From Anaerolineales bacterium (lineage in GTDB: Bacteria > Chloroflexota > Anaerolineae > Anaerolineales > Villigracilaceae), in assembly GCA_025056175.1 (NCBI GenBank), contig JANWWK010000004.1, forward strand, positions 1 to 64,000: 64,000 nt of DNA, given 5' to 3'. This document shows positions 45,628 through 53,886 of this stretch, piece by piece; position 1 is the first letter of the stretch; each line of letters starts with the position of its first letter. Both the position numbers and the translations under genes were made by a program. Under the pieces are notes generated by a model. It made no database searches and was not told the DNA's origin. It was given only the letters and a program-made list of their open reading frames with translations.

Positions 45628-46944
45628 ATGCCCATCAGCAAAACTCCTGCGTTCAATCTTAAAGTCGTCTTGCGCGAAACCGGCCTGGCAGCCGATACGC
45701 TGCGTGCCTGGGAACGGCGCTATGGCCTGCCTGTTCCTGAACGCACGCCTGGCGGTCATCGCCTGTACTCGCAATACGACATCGAAACCATCAAATGGCT
45801 GATGGCGCGTCAGAATGAAGGATTGAGCATTTCCCGCGCGGTAGAACTCTGGAAAGATGAGGTTGCCAAAGGACGTGACCCACTGGCCCAAGTCGATACC
45901 CGTCCGGTGACGAGTCTTTCCACCTTTCAACAGCCGATTTTTCTGCCCCCGGAGACGAATATAGATGCGATTCGTTCGCATTGGCTGGCGGCCTGTCTGA
46001 ACTTCAACGAGCATGCCGCTGAACAGGCGCTTAATCAGGCTTTTGGTCTGTATCCGGTCGAAACGGTTTGTACCGAAGTGTTGCAGCGCGGCATGGCCGA
46101 ACTGGGGATGTTGTGGTATGAAGGCCGCGCTTCGGTTCAGCAAGAGCATTTCGCTTCCGGGCTTGCCATGCGGCGGCTGGACGCTTTACTGGCGGCGGCA
46201 CCGCTTCCAACGCGTTCAAAGACTATCCTGGTGGGGTGTCCACCGGAGGAATGGCACACCTTTTCTATTCTTCTGCTCACGCTGTTTTTACGGCGGCGTG
46301 GTTTGAACGTCATTTATCTGGGCGCAAACGTGCCGGTTTCCCGGTTCGAGGAAACCGTCTCAATGGTCAAAGCCGACCTGGTTTTGCTGGCTGCACATCA
46401 CCTGGTAAGCGCCGCGACCTTACAGCAAACGGCTTTACAACTGTCGGCGCAAGGCGCACGGGTGGTCTATGGCGGTCGTATTTTCAACCTGCATCCATCG
46501 TTGCATTATCGCATTCCCGGTCATTTTCTTGGGGAACGTCTCGATTCGTCTATCGAAAGTGTTGAGCGATTGCTGGCTGCCTTTCCGCAACCGGCTTTTG
46601 AGAGCGCGCTTTCAGAAGAGTACACTGCAGCCTTACGGGCTTTTCTCATCAACCGCCCATTGGTCGAGGCGGCAGTGAATCGGCATTTCCAGATTTCGGA
46701 GATGCCGCCTGCCTATCTGGAAACGGCTAACCGTTACATGGGCAATAACATTGCCGCCGCGCTCCAGCTGGGCAACATCGCATATCTGGATAGCGAGCTG
46801 GAATGGCTGCACCAGATGCTGGTCAGCCATCGGCGCGATACGCAAACCGTGCGCGAGTATCTGGCGTATTACACCGAAGCGCTGGAGCGGAACCTGCCCC
46901 CCCAGGCGTCGTTTGTCGTCTCCTGGATGAAGACCAAATCCTGA
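45628..46944 (+). CDS. MerR-family B12-dependent photoreceptor repressor, CarH/LitR-like, with C-terminal extension
   Basis: 438 residues. MerR winged helix at about 10-80 (LRAWERRYGLPVPERTPGGHRLYS). The helical B12-cap carries W163-x9-E173-H174, the light-sensor W-x9-EH motif of CarH, and the cobalamin fold has E208-x-H210, so H210 is the probable lower ligand. Two deviations: Tyr164 stands where Thermus CarH has His132, the ligand formed after light, and Ser213 replaces the Gly of the D/E-x-H-x-x-G motif. About 120 residues (320-438) extend beyond the usual CarH length of about 290. Expected to repress crt genes in the dark when adenosylcobalamin is bound. Confidence 0.88.
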   Translation: MPISKTPAFNLKVVLRETGLAADTLRAWERRYGLPVPERTPGGHRLYSQYDIETIKWLMARQNEGLSISRAVELWKDEVAKGRDPLAQVDTRPVTSLSTFQQPIFLPPETNIDAIRSHWLAACLNFNEHAAEQALNQAFGLYPVETVCTEVLQRGMAELGMLWYEGRASVQQEHFASGLAMRRLDALLAAAPLPTRSKTILVGCPPEEWHTFSILLLTLFLRRRGLNVIYLGANVPVSRFEETVSMVKADLVLLAAHHLVSAATLQQTALQLSAQGARVVYGGRIFNLHPSLHYRIPGHFLGERLDSSIESVERLLAAFPQPAFESALSEEYTAALRAFLINRPLVEAAVNRHFQISEMPPAYLETANRYMGNNIAAALQLGNIAYLDSELEWLHQMLVSHRRDTQTVREYLAYYTEALERNLPPQASFVVSWMKTKS

Positions 46945-46951
46945 ATTTGCC

Positions 46952-47806
46952 ATGATGCTTAAAAACAGAATTATCGTCATCACCGGTTCTACACGTGGGC
47001 TTGGTTTCGCTACCGCAAAAGCCTGTCTGGCGGCAGGGGCGACGGTTGTCCTGACGGGCAGAAATCCACAGGCAGTGGAGCAGGCGCTCACGGAACTGCA
47101 CTCGCCAGACCGTACCGCCGGCTTTCTGGTGGATGTGCGTGATGAGGCACAGGTGCATCGTCTGGCTCATCAGACCATCGAACGCTTTGGCCGCTTTGAT
47201 ATATGGATTAATAACGCGGGTTACTCTTCGGCGGCTGGGATGATTCTCGATATGAATCCCCGTGAGGCGCTTGACATGTTTCTGGCAAATGACCTTGGCG
47301 CTCTCTATGGAACGCAAGCCGCCATGAGCCATTTTCTCCCGCGTCAGACGGGCACTCTGGTCAATATCTATGGAAATGGTTCTTTTCTACGCCCTGCGAC
47401 GCCGGTTGCTCTTTATGGCGCGACCAAAGCGTGGTTGACTTCTTTTACGCGCTCCCTCGCCAGAGAAACGGCTGGAAGCGGTATCCGCATTGTGGGTTTC
47501 AGCCCTGGCATGATGACCACCGAGATGCTCACTCGTCCGCGCGTGGTAGGCCAGAAAGCGCATGAACAAATGGAAAATTTCGGCTTTGTGCTGCGTTTTC
47601 TCAGTCAGCCACCAGAAATTCCGGCTCGCAAGCTGGTGCAGCTGCTGGCCTCGCAGCAGGCAGGCTTTGTCGAATACCAGATGTTCAAACCCTGGACGCC
47701 TTTGCTGGGCCTTATCCGTCTGGGCTGGGAAAATCTCACCAAAACCGCCCGAACGCCGACTCTTGTGATGCAGGATGAACCGGCCTACCGTTTTGAGCCA
47801 AAATAG
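46952..47806 (+). CDS. Short-chain dehydrogenase/reductase
   Basis: 284 residues. VITGSTRGLGFATAKACLAAG is the NAD(P)-binding T-G-x3-G-x-G loop, INNAGYSS the N-N-A-G motif and ALYGATKAWL the Y-x3-K catalytic pair. It begins 8 bases after the carH-like gene. Role in the carotenoid locus unknown; oxidation or reduction of a carotenoid end group is possible. The next stop-to-start distance is 13 bases, so it is in the operon. Confidence 0.88.
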   Translation: MMLKNRIIVITGSTRGLGFATAKACLAAGATVVLTGRNPQAVEQALTELHSPDRTAGFLVDVRDEAQVHRLAHQTIERFGRFDIWINNAGYSSAAGMILDMNPREALDMFLANDLGALYGTQAAMSHFLPRQTGTLVNIYGNGSFLRPATPVALYGATKAWLTSFTRSLARETAGSGIRIVGFSPGMMTTEMLTRPRVVGQKAHEQMENFGFVLRFLSQPPEIPARKLVQLLASQQAGFVEYQMFKPWTPLLGLIRLGWENLTKTARTPTLVMQDEPAYRFEPK

Positions 47807-47819
47807 AGAGGAGCTTTCT

Positions 47820-48194
47820 ATGACGAAAATTAACATTGGCCGTATCAACGACTTTGAGATTGGCAAACCGCGCGTTGTACGCGCAGGCGGTGCGACGATT
47901 GTTGTCAATCGCACCGAAAACGGGTTTTGCGCCGTCGCCAATCATTGTCCGCACCTTGGTTTGCCGATTGCCGGTGGCAAGATTGAGGGCAACGTTATCA
48001 CCTGTCCGTTTCACGGCAGTCGCTTCGATATGTGTACCGGCGAAAACCTGGATTGGGTCACCAGTTTTGCTGGCGCCAAACTGCCCGAATGGTCGCGCCG
48101 CCTGGTGGCGATGGGCAAAAAACCCACTCCCATCGAGACATTTGCGGTGACGCTCGAAAATGAAAATGTCTTTGTGACCATCCCAACCGCATAA
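47820..48194 (+). CDS. Rieske 2Fe-2S protein
   Basis: 124 residues from the ATG at 47820, preceded by GAGAGGAG. C-P-H-L (CPHLGLPIAGG) and C-P-F-H-G (CPFHGSRFDMCTGE) give the two Cys-His pairs of a Rieske cluster. Ferredoxin-like size, with no membrane segment, indicates a soluble electron carrier. In this locus it is a candidate electron donor for the P450 or for an oxygenase acting on carotenoids. This link is only by neighbourhood. Confidence 0.92.
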   Translation: MTKINIGRINDFEIGKPRVVRAGGATIVVNRTENGFCAVANHCPHLGLPIAGGKIEGNVITCPFHGSRFDMCTGENLDWVTSFAGAKLPEWSRRLVAMGKKPTPIETFAVTLENENVFVTIPTA

Positions 48195-48211
48195 CTGAAT
48201 AACCAACTTCC

Positions 48212-49432
48212 ATGAATAAACAACTCTTCTCGGTCTTCCTCATCGTCTTCATTGACCTGCTCGGTTTCAGCCTGATTTTGCCGCTGCTGCCTTACTATGC
48301 CGAAACCTTTGGCGCAAATGAGTTCGTCACCGGCTTGCTGGTGGCTTCGTATGCTGCCATGCAGTTGATTGGCGCGCCCATTTTAGGGCGGCTCTCCGAC
48401 CGGTTTGGACGCCGTCCTATTCTGCTGGTCAGCATCTTTGGCACGTTTCTGGGTTTTCTGCTGCTCGGTTTCGCCAACGCACTGTGGATGCTCTTCGCCA
48501 GCCGCATTCTGGATGGTTTTACCGGTGGCAACCTGAGCGTGGCGCAGGCCTATATTGCCGATGTGACCGATGAGAAAAATCGTTCCAAAGGCCTGGGGCT
48601 GGTTGGCGCGGCCTTTGGGCTGGGGTTCATCATTGGCCCGGTCACGGGCGGTTTCCTCAGCCAGTGGGGATACGCATTCCCGGCCTTTGCCGCTGCCGCG
48701 CTGGCTTTTGTGAACCTGGTTCTGGTGGGCTTCTGGCTGCCCGAATCGTTGACCCCTGAAAAACGCGCCGCCATGCCCGAAAAACGGCCCCCGGTGACAC
48801 TGGCCGCTCTTCTTCAGGCGCTGCGGCGTCCCTTTACCGGCCCTCTGCTGATTACCCGCTTTTTCTTCGGGCTGGCATTTGCCATTTTCCAGACCATTTT
48901 CGCGCTCTACGCGCTCAAAAAGTTTCAACTTGATGCCCGTCAGACCGGCCTGGTGCTGACGTTTGTGGGCGTCCTGTCGGTCTTCGTGCAGGGCTTTCTG
49001 ATAGGTCGTCTGACCCGCCGCTTCCGCGAGGATGTTTTGATTGTTGTTTCCGTGATTGTCATGGCTTTGTCTTTGTTGGGCTGGGCGGCAGCCCCGTCTG
49101 TGGTCTGGCTACTGGTCGTTCTCGTCCCAACGGCCTTTGCTGGCGGTGTGCTGAATACTGTCCTTGCCAGTACGTTGACCAAAGCAGTCGCCCCCCACGA
49201 GGTTGGCGGCATTCTCGGCCTGGCTGCCTCCATCGAGAGCCTGACGCGCGTCCTGGCTCCCACGCTGGGCGGCGCATTGCTCGGAGAATGGGGCACCTGG
49301 TCGCCGGGTGTCTTTGGCGGCGTGCTTCTCCTGGTGTTGAGCGTGTATGTTGCGCGCGTCATTTACAATCACCCTCTCGCTGCTGAGATTCACGCCCGCA
49401 AGGATGCAACCCCTGCTCCCGTCAGCCACTGA
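48212..49432 (+). CDS. Major facilitator superfamily transporter (DHA1/TetA-like)
   Basis: 406 residues, twelve membrane segments. GRLSDRFGRRPILLVS is the loop 2-3 motif of the superfamily and GLVGAAFGLGFIIGPVTGG the motif C region of antiporters. The best general match is the tetracycline-type proton antiporters, but nothing points to an antibiotic; with carotenoid genes on both sides a lipophilic or pigment-related substrate is conceivable. It is followed by five heptamer repeats before the next gene. Confidence 0.88.
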   Translation: MNKQLFSVFLIVFIDLLGFSLILPLLPYYAETFGANEFVTGLLVASYAAMQLIGAPILGRLSDRFGRRPILLVSIFGTFLGFLLLGFANALWMLFASRILDGFTGGNLSVAQAYIADVTDEKNRSKGLGLVGAAFGLGFIIGPVTGGFLSQWGYAFPAFAAAALAFVNLVLVGFWLPESLTPEKRAAMPEKRPPVTLAALLQALRRPFTGPLLITRFFFGLAFAIFQTIFALYALKKFQLDARQTGLVLTFVGVLSVFVQGFLIGRLTRRFREDVLIVVSVIVMALSLLGWAAAPSVVWLLVVLVPTAFAGGVLNTVLASTLTKAVAPHEVGGILGLAASIESLTRVLAPTLGGALLGEWGTWSPGVFGGVLLLVLSVYVARVIYNHPLAAEIHARKDATPAPVSH

Positions 49433-49435
49433 TGA

Positions 49436-49470
49436 CTGCTCACTGCTCACTGTTCACTGTTCACTGCTCA
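49436..49470. repeat. Five tandem heptamers, consensus CTGYTCA, ending at a start codon
   Basis: CTGCTCA, CTGCTCA, CTGTTCA, CTGTTCA and CTGCTCA run without gaps from just after the MFS stop codon. The last A is the A of the ATG of the CrtI-like gene, so no Shine-Dalgarno sequence precedes that gene. The same heptamer fills the space before the SDR gene at 53193. Confidence 0.85.
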
Positions 49471-50915
49471 TGCACGTCCTCATCATCGGCGCCGGCATTG
49501 GCGGATTGACCACCGCCGCCCTCCTGCTCAAGCAGGGCTGGCGGGTGACGGTCCTGGAAGCCGGAACTTACCCCGGTGGCTGCGCCGGAACGTTTTTTCA
49601 CAAAGGCTACCGTTTCGACGCGGGCGCGACCCTGGCCGGTGGTTTCGACCCCGCCGGGCCGCATACCCGCGTGGCCGAAATTCTTGGCCTGGAATGGCCG
49701 GTGACGCCCATCCCCGATGCCGCCTGGGTGACGCACCTGCCCACCGAATCCGTCTATCAGTGGGTGGACCCGGCCCGCTGGCGCGAAGAGTACCTTACCA
49801 GATTCCCTTTTTCGGCGCGCTTCTGGCAAAAGCAGGAACAACTCGCCAGAATCGCCTGGGACATCGCCTCCCGCGACTTCCCCTGGCCGCCCGCCACCAT
49901 CGCCGAAGCCCTGCGCCTGCCGCTGGCCCTGCGCCCGGAGACGTTGGCCGCTGCGCCGTATCTCTTCCGCAAAGTGCGCCATCTCCTGCCGCGCGAGACC
50001 ACCCCGGCCTTCAAAGCCTTTGTGGATGGCAACCTGCTGATTTCGGCTCAGGCCATCAGTGACCACGCCGACGCGCTCTATGGCGCATCGGTGCTGGATT
50101 TGCCTCGCCGGGGCGTGATGCACGTGCGCGGCGGCATGGGCGCGATTGCGGAAACGCTCGTCTCGTGGATACAGGCCAATGGCGGCGAGGTGAAATACCG
50201 TCAGCGGGTGACGCACCTCGAAACGGCCAACGGGCGGGTGCGGGCGGCGGTAACAGCCAGGCAAATGCGCTTCGAGGCCGACGTGTTCCTCGCCAACCTG
50301 ACCCCCTGGGGTTTGGAAGCGCTGCTCGGCGAAGCCGCGCCGGGCAACCTGCGGCGGGAGACATGCTCCCGGCCCTGGATGTGGGGCGCCTTTGTTGTCC
50401 ACGCCGGGGTGCGGGCCGAGAAAATCTCCACATCCATCACCCATCATCAGGTGATTGTGGATGTGAACCAACCGCTCGGCGAGGGCAATTCGGTCTTTAT
50501 TTCGCTTTCGCCGCTCGATGACCCCTCCCGCGCCCCGGCAGGCATGCGCGCCGCCATTCTCTCGACCCACACGCGCATTGCCGATTGGCAGGGACTGGAC
50601 GAGGCCGCTTACGAAGAACGCAAGGCGGTTTACACCCAAAAAGTGCTGACTGCCGCCGAGCGCGCTCTGCCGGGTTTTCGCGCCGCCGCCGAACTTGTCC
50701 TGCCCGGCGCGCCACACACCTACGAGTTCTACACCCGCCGCCCGTTTGGCATGGTCGGCGGCTTCCCGCAGACTTCACTCTTCGCCGCGCGCGGCCCGCA
50801 GACCGGCTTCGGCAATCTGTGGTTGGTGGGCGATAGCATTTTCCCCGGCCAATCTACCGCCGGGGTGACGCTCGGCGCAATGCGCGTGGCGAGGCTGGTG
50901 AACGGAAAAAGTTAA
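49470..50915 (+). CDS. CrtI/CrtD/CrtH-family carotenoid oxidoreductase
   Basis: 481 residues from the ATG at 49470. VLIIGAGIGGLTTAALLLKQG is the FAD loop and GGCAGTFFHKGYRFDAGATL the region typical of the CrtD/CrtH/CrtO branches. C-terminal VGDSIFPGQSTAGVTLGAMR closes the family. It may be a carotenoid desaturase at C-3,4, an isomerase or a ketolase; the sequence alone does not decide. It is not a second phytoene desaturase by obvious similarity to the crtI upstream. Third-position C is more frequent than in crtI. Confidence 0.82.
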   Translation: MHVLIIGAGIGGLTTAALLLKQGWRVTVLEAGTYPGGCAGTFFHKGYRFDAGATLAGGFDPAGPHTRVAEILGLEWPVTPIPDAAWVTHLPTESVYQWVDPARWREEYLTRFPFSARFWQKQEQLARIAWDIASRDFPWPPATIAEALRLPLALRPETLAAAPYLFRKVRHLLPRETTPAFKAFVDGNLLISAQAISDHADALYGASVLDLPRRGVMHVRGGMGAIAETLVSWIQANGGEVKYRQRVTHLETANGRVRAAVTARQMRFEADVFLANLTPWGLEALLGEAAPGNLRRETCSRPWMWGAFVVHAGVRAEKISTSITHHQVIVDVNQPLGEGNSVFISLSPLDDPSRAPAGMRAAILSTHTRIADWQGLDEAAYEERKAVYTQKVLTAAERALPGFRAAAELVLPGAPHTYEFYTRRPFGMVGGFPQTSLFAARGPQTGFGNLWLVGDSIFPGQSTAGVTLGAMRVARLVNGKS

Positions 50916-50938
50916 GCAGGTAAATAGGAGAACCAATC

Positions 50939-51514
50939 ATGCAAAAAGACCTTCTCAGTAATTTTTTTGGCAAATTGATGCCACTCTTTCCTCCACGCAC
51001 CGAGGCCTTTCTCAAGAGCGCCAGGCGCGAAGACCTCAACCGGGTCAATTTTCGCTACATCTTCACCGTGCAGGGGATGGTCGAAATCAGTCACATGATT
51101 GAAGATGCCATTGTTGCCAGCCCGGGCGTTTCTGAAACGCACGTTTCGTTTCAATACTTCTCCCGTGTGGCCGACCAGGAAGAGCGCTATCACCGCGTTG
51201 CGCAGGCTTCGGTGGGTTTGTGGCTGTATGGCGTTCCCGATAAACCCCTCCCGAATTTTGTTCGCACGACAGCGGTGGATACCAGCAATACTCCTTTGGA
51301 AAACTACTGGTTCGTGATTGCTTACGGACCGGGAATCCACATGACTCTGCTGGCAGAAGAAATCAATCCTGGCGACCGGCTGCCTGGCGAACCGCGCATG
51401 TACGAGGGGTTTTACACGTTTGACCCTAACTTTGCGTATAAGGTCATCACCGTCATGCACAAACTTTTCCCGGAACAGGTGAACGTGCCAACCCTGCCGG
51501 AATTGTTAGAGTAA
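50939..51514 (+). CDS. Stand-alone DICT sensory-domain protein
   Basis: 191 residues, AGGAG before the ATG. The stretch from about residue 75 to 180 matches the DICT domain as I know it: SFQYFSRVADQEERYHRVAQ, LWLYGVPDKPLP, NYWFVIAYGPG and MYEGFYTFDPNFAYKV. DICT domains occur in cyanobacterial light-response and signalling proteins, usually fused to other domains; here the protein has no partner domain. The first ~50 residues are a basic N-terminal region of unknown kind. Neighbour genes suggest a sensory or accessory role in the light response, which is inference. Confidence 0.7.
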   Translation: MQKDLLSNFFGKLMPLFPPRTEAFLKSARREDLNRVNFRYIFTVQGMVEISHMIEDAIVASPGVSETHVSFQYFSRVADQEERYHRVAQASVGLWLYGVPDKPLPNFVRTTAVDTSNTPLENYWFVIAYGPGIHMTLLAEEINPGDRLPGEPRMYEGFYTFDPNFAYKVITVMHKLFPEQVNVPTLPELLE

Positions 51515-51529
51515 ACCGCGAGACCCGCA

Positions 51530-52171
51530 ATGGCCGAGACCAGCCTGACCCGTTACGAGCTGCCTCCTCAGGGAATCACCCTGCTCGGCTACATCGCGCG
51601 CCGGATGCACAAGACCCGCCTGCTCGTTCCGATAGCGGGAATGCTCTCAGCGGGGAACTCTGCCGCCGCGCTGGAGCAGGTTGCCTGGTATGCGGCAGCC
51701 GCTTCGGTTTCGTATGGCCCGGCCTATTACCAGCCGCGTTTCAACCGCCTGGGCGAGGAGCTGGTCGAAGCCGACCCGGCCACCGGCTGGGATGTGTGGG
51801 CGCGGCTCGAAGCTGTCTCTCCGCATTATCTGATTGCGTATCGCGCCCTCGCCCCCGATGGCAGCGCGGTTTTCAGCGGGCGGGAGGAAATCACTGGCAC
51901 CACCATCGGCCTGCGCGGACTGGGCATGCCCGCCCCCTCGAAATTCCATTTCACCTGTGGCGGCTACCAGGCCACGCTGACCGGTGTCATCACCAGCGAA
52001 CTGGTTTTGTCGCTGTTCGGCCCTACCCGCATTCGCGCGCATGGTTTCCTGAACCTGGCCGATAGCGCAGGCAACAGCGGAAAACTTCGCCTTGACCGGC
52101 GCGGCAAACTGACTCTTGAAATCAACGGTCAGCCGCCCATCATGTATGCCCTCGACCAGGACACGAACTGA
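51530..52171 (+). CDS. Conserved-looking hypothetical protein of the photoprotection locus
   Basis: 213 residues, 15 bases after the DICT gene and one base before uvsE. No family is recognised. It has no signal peptide or membrane segment; there are few Cys, and the C-terminal half looks beta-rich (LRLDRRGKLTLEING). Codon use resembles its neighbours and no overlapping frame competes, so it should be a real gene. A weak GCGAGA is the only ribosome-binding candidate. A role with the DICT protein or repair is possible by position. Confidence 0.6.
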   Translation: MAETSLTRYELPPQGITLLGYIARRMHKTRLLVPIAGMLSAGNSAAALEQVAWYAAAASVSYGPAYYQPRFNRLGEELVEADPATGWDVWARLEAVSPHYLIAYRALAPDGSAVFSGREEITGTTIGLRGLGMPAPSKFHFTCGGYQATLTGVITSELVLSLFGPTRIRAHGFLNLADSAGNSGKLRLDRRGKLTLEINGQPPIMYALDQDTN

Positions 52172-52172
52172 C

Positions 52173-53066
52173 ATGCGGATTGGCTATCCCTGCGTTTCAC
52201 GGCTGACCGGGCGCACCACCAACCACGAAACCATCCTGCGCGCCGCCACGCCCGAAAAACTGCGCGCTCTCGCCCGCCAAAACCTGGCTGACCTGCGCGA
52301 AATTCTGCGTCACAACCTGGCGCACGGCTGGCTGCTCTTTCGGATTGGTTCGAGCGTTATTCCCTTTGCCTCGCACCCGGTCAACACGCTCAATTGGCAG
52401 GCAGAATTTCGAGATGAGTTGACCGACATCGGCGCTTTTGCGCGTCAGCACGACATGCGGCTCTCTTTCCACCCCGGGCAGTACACCGTTTTGAACTCGC
52501 CCGACCCGGAAATTGTCCGCCGCGCCATCGAAGAAATTGCTTACTCTGCCGCCTTTCTCGATGCGCTGGGGATGGATACCACCTGCAAAATCGTCATCCA
52601 CCTGGGTGGAACGTATGGCGACAAACCCGCCGCGCTGGGCCGCTTCGTCGAGACGGCGACCACCCTGCGCGACTCCCTGCGCCGCCGCCTGGTCATCGAA
52701 AACGATGAGCGTTGCTACGCCCCGGCGGATGCGCTCTGGGTGTCAGAACGCACCGGGTTACCGGTCGTCTTCGACAACCTGCACTATGCCGCCAACCCCG
52801 GCCCCGGCGCGCTCGATGACCTGCTGGCGCGAGTCTTTGCCACCTGGAAACCCGCCGATGGCGTCCCGAAGGTACATTTTTCCTCGCAAGCCCCTGGCAG
52901 CCGGCCCGGTCACCACGCCGACTACGCCCACCCGGACGAATTCCGTGACTGGCTGGTGCGCTGGTCTCGTTTTGGCGATTTTGACCTGATGCTTGAAGCC
53001 AAAGCCAAAGATGCCGCCCTCCTCGCCCTCTCCCCCGACCCTCTGACCCTGCTCCCTGCTCCCTGA
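52173..53066 (+). CDS. uvsE: UV damage endonuclease UvsE/UvdE
   Basis: 297 residues from the ATG at 52173. The barrel motifs of UvdE are clear: MRIGYPCVS start, FRIGSSVIPFASHP, LSFHPGQYTVLNSPDP, IVIHLGGTYGDK, IENDERCYAPADAL, VVFDNLHYA and VHFSSQAPG with HHADYAHPDEF. Metal ligands (His and Glu/Asp) lie in these segments. The enzyme nicks DNA 5' of UV photoproducts and needs no light. It is 120 bases before the next SDR gene and 700 before photolyase, so light-independent and light-dependent repair are side by side. Confidence 0.95.
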   Translation: MRIGYPCVSRLTGRTTNHETILRAATPEKLRALARQNLADLREILRHNLAHGWLLFRIGSSVIPFASHPVNTLNWQAEFRDELTDIGAFARQHDMRLSFHPGQYTVLNSPDPEIVRRAIEEIAYSAAFLDALGMDTTCKIVIHLGGTYGDKPAALGRFVETATTLRDSLRRRLVIENDERCYAPADALWVSERTGLPVVFDNLHYAANPGPGALDDLLARVFATWKPADGVPKVHFSSQAPGSRPGHHADYAHPDEFRDWLVRWSRFGDFDLMLEAKAKDAALLALSPDPLTLLPAP

Positions 53067-53069
53067 CCA

Positions 53070-53181
53070 CTGTTTACTGCTCACTGTTTACTGCTCACTG
53101 TTTACTGCTCACTGCTCACTGTTCACTGCTCACTGCTCACTGTTTACGGTTCACTGTTCACTGCTCACTGATTACTGCTTA
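53070..53181. repeat. Sixteen tandem heptamers, consensus CTGYTYA
   Basis: 112 bases of perfect 7-bp periodicity (CTGCTCA, CTGTTTA, CTGTTCA and variants) start four bases after the uvsE stop codon. The last part of uvsE (CCTGCTC-like words) already has the same period, so the array seems to have spread into the coding end. GGAG of the next gene's ribosome site lies immediately downstream. Resembles short tandem heptamer (STRR) repeats known from cyanobacteria. Confidence 0.92.
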
Positions 53182-53192
53182 CTGGAGTCCCC

Positions 53193-53825
53193 ATGCCCTC
53201 AACCCTCCTCTGGGGCGCCGCCGGTGGAATCGGCAAAGCTCTGACCCAACAACTGACTGCCTCCGGCCACATGGTGGTTGCCGTCTCCCGCCATCCCGCC
53301 GAAATGAAAGCCCTCACGCCGCACGTTATCGCGGCAGATGTCACCCAACCGGCGCAGGTCAGCGCCGCCGCGCGCATGGCCGCCGGCATGGGCGCGCCCT
53401 TCGACCTTTTCATCTACGCCGCTGGCGACATCGCCTCGCTCAAAACCGCCGAAATGACCCCCGCTGACTGGAATCGGATACTCTCGGCTAACCTGACCGG
53501 CGCGTTTCTGACCGCGCAGGCCAGCCTGCCGCACCTGAAAGCCGATGCCCGCCTGGTCTTCATCGGCGCGGTGCATGAACGTCTGCGCCTGCCGGGTCTC
53601 TCGGCCTACGCCGCTGCCAAAGCCGGCCTGGAAGCCTTCGCCGAAGTCCTGCGCAAAGAAACCCGCCTGCCCGTCCTCGTCGTCCGCCCCGGCGCAGTGG
53701 ATACGCCTTTTTGGAAAAAAGTGCCGTTTTCCATGCCCAAAAACGCCCTCAGCCCGCAAACGCTGGCCGAAAAGATACTGACCGCGCTCGAAGAAGATAA
53801 AACCGGCATGCTTGATATTGGGTAA
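53193..53825 (+). CDS. Short SDR-family oxidoreductase
   Basis: 210 residues with GGAG six bases before the ATG. LLWGAAGGIGKALTQQL is a shortened NAD(P) loop, YAAGDIASL replaces the N-N-A-G region and SAYAAAKAGLEAFAEVL holds Y-x3-K. It is shorter than the SDR at 46952 and unlike it in detail, so not a recent duplicate. Carotenoid end-group or general redox role unknown. Confidence 0.85.
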   Translation: MPSTLLWGAAGGIGKALTQQLTASGHMVVAVSRHPAEMKALTPHVIAADVTQPAQVSAAARMAAGMGAPFDLFIYAAGDIASLKTAEMTPADWNRILSANLTGAFLTAQASLPHLKADARLVFIGAVHERLRLPGLSAYAAAKAGLEAFAEVLRKETRLPVLVVRPGAVDTPFWKKVPFSMPKNALSPQTLAEKILTALEEDKTGMLDIG

Positions 53826-53860
53826 TTCGTAATTTGCGATTGCTCATTCCAATCCACTTG

Positions 53861-53884
53861 CCAGCTACCAGTTACCAATTACCA
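53861..53884. repeat. Short tandem heptamers, consensus CCARYTA, before the photolyase start
   Basis: CCAGCTA, CCAGTTA and CCAATTA followed by CCAAC lead straight into the photolyase ATG at 53887. No Shine-Dalgarno sequence is present. Same unit length as the CTGYTYA arrays nearby but a different word. Confidence 0.6.
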
Positions 53885-53886
53885 AC

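Noticed and set aside
48212-49432. Tetracycline resistance gene
   Set aside because: General TetA-like similarity only; the carotenoid context and lack of specific markers do not support an antibiotic call.
53070-53181. Periodic array as a CRISPR
   Set aside because: The unit is 7 bp and contiguous, with no 23-40 bp repeat, no spacers and no cas genes nearby.
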